From the NCBI GenBank assembly GCA_900550385.1, contig URRZ01000088.1, forward strand, positions 1 to 8,111: a DNA stretch of 8,111 nt. The letters are read 5' to 3'. Of the stretch, positions 1 to 6,348 are shown piece by piece. A program made the translations under genes and the position numbers. Source of the stretch: an uncultured Coriobacteriaceae bacterium (GTDB lineage Bacteria > Actinomycetota > Coriobacteriia > Coriobacteriales > Eggerthellaceae). The notes below the pieces were generated by a model. It was not told the origin of the DNA, did no database searches, and was given only the letters and a program-made list of their open reading frames with translations. The stretch's first letter is position 1. Every line of letters starts with the position of its first letter.

Positions 1-79
1 CGCCATTTGTTCATGGCCGACGCGAGTTTCCGCAGCTCGAGGAAGCGAGATAATCCCTATACTGGTTGACTGTCAAAAT

Positions 80-106
80 GTGAAAAAGTGACTGTCCCCT
101 TTTCAC
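80..106. repeat. Imperfect palindrome, REP-like element copy 1
   Basis: The outer arms GTGAAAA (80-86) and TTTTCAC (100-106) are exact reverse complements. The centre pairs only partly. The 25 bases at 82-106 match 124-148 at 20 of 25 positions, so this looks like a diverged copy of the downstream palindrome. No coding sequence is credible here. It may be a repetitive extragenic palindrome or the remnant of a small non-autonomous element. Copy number elsewhere in the genome cannot be seen from this window. Confidence 0.5.
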
Positions 107-119
107 GCCCCTGCATAAT

Positions 120-150
120 ATGAGAAAAAGGGACAGGCCCTTTTTCTCAT
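120..150. repeat. Perfect 13-bp inverted repeat, REP-like element copy 2
   Basis: Arms 120-132 and 138-150 are perfect reverse complements around a 5-base loop, ACAGG. The core is GGGACAGGCCC flanked by an A5 run on the left and a T5 run on the right. It ends six bases before the rpiB ribosome binding site, so in an rpiB transcript it would form a stem next to the initiation region. It could be a REP-type palindrome, a weak bidirectional terminator (only three G:C pairs sit next to the U run), or an mRNA 5' stabiliser. The relation to copy 1 favours a repeat element. Confidence 0.6.
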
Positions 151-168
151 CCCAAGAGGAGGAAGACG

Positions 169-606
169 ATGAAGATCAGCATCGCAAGCGATCACGCGGG
201 TTTCGAGCAGAAGCAGATCCTGCGCGACTACTTGGAAAGCGCGGGGCACGAGGTCGCCGACCGCGGCCCCGACAGCGACGATCGCGTGGACTACCCCGAC
301 TTCGCGGCGCTGGTCGCCCGCGACGTGGCGCAGGGCGACGCGGACTTCGGCGTGCTGGTGTGCGGCACCGGCATCGGCATGGCGGTGGCCGCCAACAAGG
401 TGCACGGCATCCGCGCGGTCAACTGCATCAACGTGCAGTTCGCTCAGCTCGCGCGCGAGCACAACGACGCCAACATCGTCACGCTGTCCGGCCGCTTCGT
501 GGACGCGGAGGAAAACGAGCGCATCCTCGATGCGTTCCTGTCCACGGAATTCGGCGGGGGCCGCCATGCCGGCCGCGTCGAGAAGATCATGGCCCTGGAG
601 AACTAG
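169..606 (+). CDS. rpiB: Ribose-5-phosphate isomerase B (RpiB/LacAB family)
   Basis: This cytosolic enzyme interconverts ribose-5-phosphate and ribulose-5-phosphate in the non-oxidative pentose phosphate pathway, feeding PRPP and nucleotide synthesis. The 145-residue length is typical of the family. The N-terminal strand MKISIASDHAG carries the conserved Asp8-His9 pair. The block GVLVCGTGIGM contains Cys65, the position of the catalytic base in RpiB, followed by the phosphate-binding glycines. The segment around His98 (REHNDAN) and SGR at 107-109 are also family hallmarks. The ATG is placed by a strong AGGAGG at 157-162, six bases upstream. It begins a three-gene run with upp and the deaminase gene. 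LacA/LacB galactose-6-phosphate isomerases share the fold, but the linkage to upp and atp genes fits RpiB. Confidence 0.93.
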   Translation: MKISIASDHAGFEQKQILRDYLESAGHEVADRGPDSDDRVDYPDFAALVARDVAQGDADFGVLVCGTGIGMAVAANKVHGIRAVNCINVQFAQLAREHNDANIVTLSGRFVDAEENERILDAFLSTEFGGGRHAGRVEKIMALEN

Positions 607-617
607 GAGAGCAGGAG

Positions 618-645
618 CGGGGAAGAGGGCGATCCCCGTTCCCCG
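618..645 (+). other. Small stem-loop in the rpiB-upp spacer
   Basis: CGGGGAA (618-624) is an exact reverse complement of TTCCCCG (639-645), giving a 7-bp stem with a 14-base loop. The same left arm can instead pair through CGGGGA with TCCCCG at 633-638. There is no U run after it, so it is not a classical terminator. It ends six bases before the upp ribosome binding site. It may affect processing or translation of the rpiB-upp message, or be chance pairing in G/C-rich DNA. Confidence 0.25.
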
Positions 646-664
646 TCCGCCGGGAGGAGCGAGC

Positions 665-1303
665 ATGTACGACGGCAGGGTAGTGGTGGTCGACCATCCC
701 ATGGTGCAGCACAAGCTGTCCATCGCGCGCGACGCGCGCACGTCCTCGATGCGCTTCCGCGAGCTGGTGCGGGAGCTGGCGATGTTCGAGGCTTACGAGG
801 CCACGCGCGATCTGCCGCTCGAGGACGCGGTGGTGCAGACGCCGCTTGCGACGGCGTTCTGCCAGACCATCAGCGGGAAGAAGCTGGCGATCGTGCCCAT
901 CCTGCGCGCTGGCCTGGGGATGGTCGACGGCGTGCTGGAGCTGATCCCCGCCGCGCGCGTGGGACATCTGGGCATGTACCGCGACGAGGAGACGCACGAG
1001 CCCGTGCCGTACTACGCGAAGCTCCCCGACGACATCGCCGCGCGCGCCGTGCTGGTGGTGGACCCGATGCTGGCCACTGGCGGATCGGCGATCTCGGCGG
1101 TGCGCTACCTGCGCAAGCAGGGCGTCGCCGGGACCATCAAGATGATGGTGCTGGTGGCGGCGCCCCAGGGCATCGAGGCGCTGCTGGCTGCCGATGACGA
1201 CCTGCGCATCTACACGTGCTCGATCGACGACGGCCTGAACGAGGACGCCTACATCGTCCCCGGCCTGGGCGATGCGGGCGACAGGATCTTCGGGACCAAG
1301 TAG
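665..1303 (+). CDS. upp: Uracil phosphoribosyltransferase
   Basis: This enzyme joins uracil and PRPP to give UMP and pyrophosphate, the main uracil salvage step, in the cytosol. The start at ATG 665 gives 212 residues, close to the usual 208-210, and is preceded by AGGAG at 655-659. The frame stays open to 530, but that longer version would overlap rpiB and lacks the family N-terminus. Seen in the protein are the block IVPILRAGLGMVDG, the PRPP-binding loop DPMLATGGS (residues 133-141) and the C-terminal uracil-binding segment YIVPGLGDAGDRIFGTK, with GDAGDR at 202-207. It lies 58 bases after rpiB and 19 before the deaminase gene, so the three are probably co-transcribed. upp next to atp genes is a familiar Gram-positive arrangement. 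Confidence 0.96.
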   Translation: MYDGRVVVVDHPMVQHKLSIARDARTSSMRFRELVRELAMFEAYEATRDLPLEDAVVQTPLATAFCQTISGKKLAIVPILRAGLGMVDGVLELIPAARVGHLGMYRDEETHEPVPYYAKLPDDIAARAVLVVDPMLATGGSAISAVRYLRKQGVAGTIKMMVLVAAPQGIEALLAADDDLRIYTCSIDDGLNEDAYIVPGLGDAGDRIFGTK

Positions 1304-1322
1304 GGGAATCGAGGGAGGGACC

Positions 1323-1799
1323 ATGACCGTCGACAACCGCCCCAGCTGGGACGAATACTTCATGACCTTGGCCGACGAGGTCGCCACGCGCACCACGTGC
1401 ATGCGCCGCGCGGTGGGCGCCATCATCGTGAAGGACCGCCGCATCCTGGCGACCGGCTACAACGGCGTCCCCACGGGGCTGCGCCACTGCGACGAGACGG
1501 GCTGCCTGCGCCAGGAGCTGGGCGTGCCCAGCGGGCAGCGCCACGAGATCTGCCGCGGCCTGCACGCCGAGCAGAACGCCATCATCCAGGCGGCGCGCTA
1601 CGGCATCAACATCACGGGGGCGTCCATCTACATCACCACGCAGCCGTGCGTCGTGTGCGCGAAGATGCTCATCAACGCCGGCATCGACGAGATCGTCTAC
1701 CAGAACCCCTATCCCGACGAGCTGTCGATGTCGATGCTCCAAGAGGCGGGCATCAAGCTGCGCGTGTACGAGCGCGGATCCGAATCCGGCGGCGAGTAG
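1323..1799 (+). CDS. comEB: Deoxycytidylate (dCMP) deaminase, ComEB family
   Basis: This is a zinc-dependent deaminase that probably converts dCMP to dUMP, the precursor for thymidylate. ATG 1323 follows GAGGGAGGGA at 1311-1320 and gives 158 residues, normal for the family. The zinc site is visible: HAEQNA with His81 and the proton-shuttling Glu83, and PCVVC with Cys109 and Cys112. The stretch HCDETGC (residues 55-61) before the HAE motif is typical of dCMP deaminases of the ComEB type and less so of cytidine or tRNA deaminases. It follows upp by 19 bases and is the last gene before a probable terminator. Grouping a dUMP-forming enzyme with a UMP-forming one suggests a pyrimidine salvage unit. 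Regulation by dCTP or dTTP is known for some relatives but cannot be judged here. Confidence 0.92.
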   Translation: MTVDNRPSWDEYFMTLADEVATRTTCMRRAVGAIIVKDRRILATGYNGVPTGLRHCDETGCLRQELGVPSGQRHEICRGLHAEQNAIIQAARYGINITGASIYITTQPCVVCAKMLINAGIDEIVYQNPYPDELSMSMLQEAGIKLRVYERGSESGGE

Positions 1800-1833
1800 G
1801 CGCGGGTCAGGCGGCCGCCCTGCGCCCTCCGGG

Positions 1834-1896
1834 GGTGGAGCGGGGGGCCGGTTCCCCATCCCATGCCTAGAGCGTGGAGCCGGCCCCCGCTCCACC
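1834..1896 (+). terminator. Large GC-rich stem-loop after the deaminase gene, probable terminator
   Basis: Arms 1834-1851 and 1880-1896 pair over 17 base pairs with one bulged G, enclosing a 28-base loop. A further GCGCCC/GGGCGC pairing (1822-1827 with 1897-1902) can extend it. A T-rich stretch at 1922-1937 with a T5 run at 1933-1937 lies about 25-40 bases beyond the stem, too far for a textbook intrinsic terminator. Position is the strongest argument: it lies between two apparently separate transcription units and just upstream of a promoter candidate. Confidence 0.5.
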
Positions 1897-1968
1897 GGGC
1901 GCGGCCCGTTCCGCTCACCCATTATTTTCGACTTTTTCCTCCATCATGAAGTGGCGGGGGGTTTTCTT

Positions 1969-1977
1969 TGCTAAGAT
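1969..1977 (+). promoter_or_regulatory. Candidate extended -10 promoter for the atp operon
   Basis: TGCTAAGAT reads as an extended -10 (TGn followed by TAAGAT, four of six matching TATAAT). It lies in an AT-richer patch between the probable terminator and the first atp-operon gene. No good -35 is visible 16-18 bases upstream, which is tolerable for an extended -10 element. Transcription would be expected to begin near 1983-1986. This is a pattern call only. Confidence 0.4.
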
Positions 1978-2053
1978 ACGAGCCGTTTTCGCGGAAGGGT
2001 AAGCTGTCGTGGCCGCCCGGGGGGAACGACGGAAAAGGGGAGTGTTCTCTTAC

Positions 2054-2353
2054 ATGGCAATAGCGCTGGGGATTCTGACTGGGATACTCGGATTCCTGCC
2101 GCTTTTCCTGTCATTGAGGCTTTCGCGCCGTTCGACTTCCACCCATGCGCTCACGCTCGGCCTTTACGGCCTTGCCGGCGTGTGCATCTCGCTGGTCATC
2201 CTCATCGTGGGACTGATCGCCTGCGCCATGATCGCACGCGATGCGCTTATCCCCTTCGTCATCGCCGAAGGCGTCGTGTTCCTGGGATGCACGATCGCCT
2301 ACGTGCTGTACAAGAACGTGCTTGCCAAGCGCAGGCGCGTGAATGAGGAGTAG
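2054..2353 (+). CDS. Small membrane protein, AtpI-like by position
   Basis: The 99-residue product has three hydrophobic segments (about residues 3-21, 36-60 and 65-86) and a basic tail containing KRRR. Its place directly before atpB is that of atpI, whose products assist Fo c-ring assembly or magnesium/calcium transport in some bacteria. I see no diagnostic AtpI motif, and AtpI usually has four membrane helices, so the assignment rests on context. The frame is also open from GTG 2009 (114 residues, GGAAGGG at 1993-1999). The 15 extra codons are full of CGG, CGA, AGG, GGG and GGA, rare in the neighbouring genes, so I prefer ATG 2054, preceded by GGGGAG at 2037-2042. Spacing of 19 bases to atpB indicates the same operon. 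Confidence 0.7.
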   Translation: MAIALGILTGILGFLPLFLSLRLSRRSTSTHALTLGLYGLAGVCISLVILIVGLIACAMIARDALIPFVIAEGVVFLGCTIAYVLYKNVLAKRRRVNEE

Positions 2354-2372
2354 CATCTAAGAAAGGAAGCTC

Positions 2373-3167
2373 ATGGGCGAGGCACTCAATGCGTTCGTCG
2401 AGGAAGCGCAGGGCCTATCCGCGCACTTCGACCCGCAGACCGTCTTCAGCATCGGTGGATGGGACATCACGCAGTACGTGATCTGGCTGTTCATCGCGCT
2501 TGCCATCACCTTCATCGTCGTTCTCGTGGCAGCTAAGAAGCTCCAGCTGATCCCGAAGAACAAGTTCCTCAACACGGTGGAGTACGGCTACGACTTCGTG
2601 AACAAGAACATCGCCGAGGACGTCATCGGCCACGGCTTCAAGCAGCACGTGCCCTTCCTGGCGACGATGTTCTTCTTCATCCTGATCTGCAACATCCTGG
2701 GCCTGGTCCCCGGCTTCAAGACCTCCACGGGCTCCATCTCGTGCACGTGGGCGCTGGCGGCCATCTCGTTCATCTACTTCATCGTGTGGGGCATCAAGGC
2801 CCACGGCGTGGGCGGCTACATCCTCAGCCTCTGCCCCAGCGGCGTGCCCGGCCCCATGAAGCCGGTCATCTGGTTCTTGGAGCTGTTCTCCACCATCATC
2901 CGCGTGCTCACGCTGGCCGTCCGACTCTACGGCAACATGCTGGCGGGCCATATGATGCTGGCCATCTTCGGCATCGCGACCACCTGCTTCATCCAGCAGG
3001 CGCTGTTCGCCGGCTCCATGGATCTCATCGCGGGCATCCCCTCCATCGCATGGTTCCTGATCCTAGTCCTCATGTACGGCTTGGAGTGCCTGGTGGCGTT
3101 CATCCAGGCGTTCGTGTTCGCCATCCTGTCCGCATCGTACGTGAGCACGGCGGTCAACGCCCACTAG
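2373..3167 (+). CDS. atpB: F1Fo ATP synthase subunit a
   Basis: Subunit a is the membrane stator component that forms the proton half-channels against the c ring. It has 264 residues with several strongly hydrophobic segments (about 35-54, 94-112, 125-140, 165-200 and 225-257). The essential arginine is Arg184 in TLAVRLYGNMLAGH, equivalent to E. coli Arg210. The C-terminal helix reads LECLVAFIQAFVFAIL, with Gln245 at the conserved glutamine. His193 and Glu238 occupy the positions of E. coli Glu219 and His245, a known reciprocal exchange. AAAGGAAG at 2362-2369 supports ATG 2373. It is separated from atpE by 150 bases, the longest gap within the operon. Confidence 0.97.
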   Translation: MGEALNAFVEEAQGLSAHFDPQTVFSIGGWDITQYVIWLFIALAITFIVVLVAAKKLQLIPKNKFLNTVEYGYDFVNKNIAEDVIGHGFKQHVPFLATMFFFILICNILGLVPGFKTSTGSISCTWALAAISFIYFIVWGIKAHGVGGYILSLCPSGVPGPMKPVIWFLELFSTIIRVLTLAVRLYGNMLAGHMMLAIFGIATTCFIQQALFAGSMDLIAGIPSIAWFLILVLMYGLECLVAFIQAFVFAILSASYVSTAVNAH

Positions 3168-3190
3168 CTCGTCGGCGATGACGCGGCCCC

Positions 3191-3300
3191 GTCGGAGGAT
3201 TCCGACCGCCCGCCACGGCGCACGTGGCCTGAATTCGGTGTCGCAGCTGCACCCCTCAGCTGAGTAGTAAAGGTAGGCGGTCTCGTGGGAAAGCGGGACC
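3191..3300 (+). other. Series of four potential hairpins in the atpB-atpE spacer
   Basis: Four short stems follow one another: GTCGGA/TCCGAC (3191-3196 with 3201-3206, 4-base loop), GCCACG/CGTGGC (3212-3217 with 3223-3228, 5-base loop), CAGCTG/CAGCTG (3244-3249 with 3257-3262, 7-base loop), and GGTCTCG/CGGGACC (3279-3285 with 3294-3300, one G:U pair, 8-base loop). No U run follows any of them, so termination is unlikely. The last ends five bases before the atpE ribosome binding site. Plausible roles are mRNA processing, protection of the downstream atpE segment, or control of atpE translation. Confidence 0.4.
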
Positions 3301-3304
3301 CGAC

Positions 3305-3312
3305 AAAGGAGG
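3305..3312 (+). promoter_or_regulatory. Strong ribosome binding site deciding the atpE start
   Basis: AAAGGAGG is a near-perfect complement of the 16S rRNA 3' end and lies five bases before GTG 3318. Because it falls inside the longer open frame starting at 3285, it shows that the true atpE start is 3318. Its strength suits the high molar demand for subunit c. Confidence 0.85.
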
Positions 3313-3317
3313 AAACA

Positions 3318-3536
3318 GTGGAAATCACCCTTGCGCTCGCCGCATTGAAGGTCGTCGGCTATGGCCTCGCCGCCATCGGCCCTGGCATCGGCATCGGCAT
3401 CGCCACCTATGGTCTGTGCACCTCTGCTGCACGTCAGCCCGAGATGAAGGGCCAGCTGATGGGTTACTTCTTCATCGGCGCTGCAATGTCCGAGGCGTTG
3501 GCACTGCTCGGTTTGGTTCTGTTCTTCATCGGTTAA
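3318..3536 (+). CDS. atpE: F1Fo ATP synthase subunit c
   Basis: Subunit c is the hairpin proteolipid that assembles into the rotating proton-carrying ring. The GTG start at 3318, set by AAAGGAGG, gives 72 residues, within the usual range; an upstream GTG at 3285 would add 11 hydrophilic residues and swallow the ribosome binding site. Helix 1 has the glycine-rich GPGIGIGIATYG (21-32), the polar loop is ARQPEMKGQ (38-46), and helix 2 carries the ion-binding carboxylate Glu59 in AAMSEALALLG. The residues that coordinate sodium in Na-type rings (a Gln in the first helix, Ser/Thr right after the Glu) are replaced by Ile26, Ala60 and Leu61, which points to proton coupling. Flanked by atpB and atpF in the usual order. 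Confidence 0.96.
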   Translation: MEITLALAALKVVGYGLAAIGPGIGIGIATYGLCTSAARQPEMKGQLMGYFFIGAAMSEALALLGLVLFFIG

Positions 3537-3574
3537 TCATCCCGAAGACCGTATGATTCTCTCGAGAAAAGAAC

Positions 3575-3580
3575 AGGAGG
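3575..3580 (+). promoter_or_regulatory. Ribosome binding site supporting a TTG start for atpF
   Basis: AGGAGG lies eight bases before TTG 3589. The upstream ATG at 3553 has no comparable site (only GAAGAC in front of it), and the AGGAGG would fall inside that longer frame. This favours the TTG start. Confidence 0.7.
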
Positions 3581-3588
3581 CAAGCGAG

Positions 3589-4197
3589 TTGAAAGCGTAC
3601 AAGACCAAGGCAGCGAAGCTCTGCAGCGCGGTCGCTCTCGCGGGCGCTGCTTCGTTGGCCTTCCCCACGTATGCGTTCGCCGCAGAGGGAGGCGGCATCG
3701 AAGCCATCCTCCCGAAGATGAACGAATTCATCCCGATGCTCGTCGCCTTCATCATCCTGTGGATCGTCCTCGCGAAATTCGGCTGGCCGGTGTTCGACCG
3801 TATGCTGGAAAAGCGCTCGAACACGATCAAAGAGGCCCTGGAGAAGTCCGAGAGCGCGCGCGCCGAAAGCGAGCGCGTCCTGGCGGAGTACCAGAAGCAG
3901 CTCGATGATGCGAAGGCGCAGTCCGCGCAGATCGTGGCAGATGCCAAGAAGACCGCCGAGGCCGTGAAGGCGGATATCACCGCCAAGGCCCAGGAGGAAG
4001 CGGCCGCCATGATCGACAAGGCGCGCGAAGCCATCGAGGCGGAGAAGAAGGCCGCCATCTCCGAACTCCAGGGTTCGGTGGCCGACCTTTCCGTTTCCGT
4101 GGCGGGGCGCCTCATCGGCGAGGATCTGAGCGATGACGAGCATCGCAAGATCATCGAACGCTATGCGACCGAGGCGGGCAGTTTCAATGCCAACTAA
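3589..4197 (+). CDS. atpF: F1Fo ATP synthase subunit b, with a signal-peptide-like N-terminus
   Basis: Subunit b is the peripheral stalk that holds the F1 head against rotation. From TTG 3589 it has 202 residues; ATG 3553 would add 12 charged residues without a good ribosome binding site. A membrane helix (about 47-66, ending in LAKFGW) is followed by a long Ala/Glu/Lys-rich coiled coil (about 70-170) and a C-terminal delta-binding region containing VAGRLIGEDL. Family members normally begin almost directly with the membrane helix. Here the first 31 residues have a basic n-region (KAYKTKAAK), a hydrophobic core and an Ala-x-Ala site (YAFA then AEGGG), like a Sec signal peptide. Cleavage would leave the mature N-terminus outside, consistent with known b topology. 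The 3' end overlaps atpH by 11 bases. Confidence 0.93.
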   Translation: MKAYKTKAAKLCSAVALAGAASLAFPTYAFAAEGGGIEAILPKMNEFIPMLVAFIILWIVLAKFGWPVFDRMLEKRSNTIKEALEKSESARAESERVLAEYQKQLDDAKAQSAQIVADAKKTAEAVKADITAKAQEEAAAMIDKAREAIEAEKKAAISELQGSVADLSVSVAGRLIGEDLSDDEHRKIIERYATEAGSFNAN

Positions 4198-4770
4198 TCG
4201 CCTTGTCGTCAAAGAGACGATCGCCACATACGCATCGGTTCTGTTCGATGCAGTGAACAAGGCAGATGGCCAGGACGGCGTGCTGGACGTGCGCGGTCAG
4301 CTGGGCGAGGTCACCAAGGCCGTTCGCGGCAACGTCGACCTGTCCAGCGCTCTGGCTGACAGTTCCTACACCCCCGAGCAGCGAGGGGAGCTGGCGCGCA
4401 ACGTGTTCGCACAGTGCAACCCGGCCCTCGTCGAGGTGCTCGGTGTCATGGCCGAACGCGGCGAGATCGGCAACCTGATCGGCCGCGTTGCTGCCGCGTA
4501 CGAAGAGCAGCTGGGAAGCAAGCTGAACCTTGCCGTGGTCGACGTGACCACCGTGGTGCCGCTTGACGACCACCTGCGCGAAGTCATTACGAAGAAAGCC
4601 GAAACCGAATTGGGCATGAAGGTCGTGCTGGACGAGAAGATCGACAAGTCCCTTTTGGGCGGCATCATCATGAGCGCGAATGGCAGGCGCATCGATGCGA
4701 GCATGCGCTTCCAGCTCGACAACGCCCGCGCCGTGCTCAGGCAAAAGAACGTAGATGGAGGTGAATGCTA

Positions 4771-4771
<1 letters not shown>
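4187..4771 (+). CDS. atpH: F1Fo ATP synthase subunit delta
   Basis: Delta caps the F1 head and links it to the b stalk. ATG 4187 gives 194 residues starting MPTNRLVVKETIATYASVLF, the usual short lead into the first helix. The same frame is open from 4133, but that would extend deep into atpF. Residues 1 to about 110 are the helical domain that binds alpha. The C-terminal part contains LAVVDVTTVVPL and SLLGGIIMSANGRRIDASM (155-173), the family's most recognisable block. It is a separate gene, unlike the fused b-delta of mycobacteria. The start lies inside the end of atpF and its stop shares one base with the atpA GTG, so translation of all three is probably coupled. Confidence 0.94.
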
Positions 4772-6336
<1,565 letters not shown>

Positions 6337-6348
6337 GGTAGGTAGACC

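Noticed and set aside
1..69. Possible C-terminus of an upstream + strand gene, open in frame 1 to TGA at 67-69, best GC3 of the three frames.
   Set aside because: All three + frames are open at the edge, only 22 codons are visible and none matches a protein I recognise, so no coding call can be supported.
66..119. TTGACT (66-71) and CATAAT (114-119) as promoter elements for rpiB.
   Set aside because: They are separated by 42 bases and neither has a partner at 16-18 bases, so they do not make a credible promoter.
103..741. Long open frame on the - strand over rpiB.
   Set aside because: It is the antisense shadow of rpiB in GC-rich DNA; its product is low-complexity and it lacks a ribosome binding site.
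587..1922. Long - strand open frames opposite upp and the deaminase gene.
   Set aside because: The + strand genes have clear family motifs and ribosome binding sites; the - strand products are Arg/His/Ala-rich shadow translations.
3285..3317. Upstream GTG giving an 83-residue c subunit.
   Set aside because: The added residues are hydrophilic, the family is normally about 70-80 residues starting near the helix, and the perfect ribosome binding site lies inside this extension.
3384..3404. Tandem GGCATC units in atpE that look like a microsatellite.
   Set aside because: They encode the conserved Gly-Ile-Gly-Ile-Gly-Ile motif of the c subunit first helix, so the repetition is explained by protein sequence.
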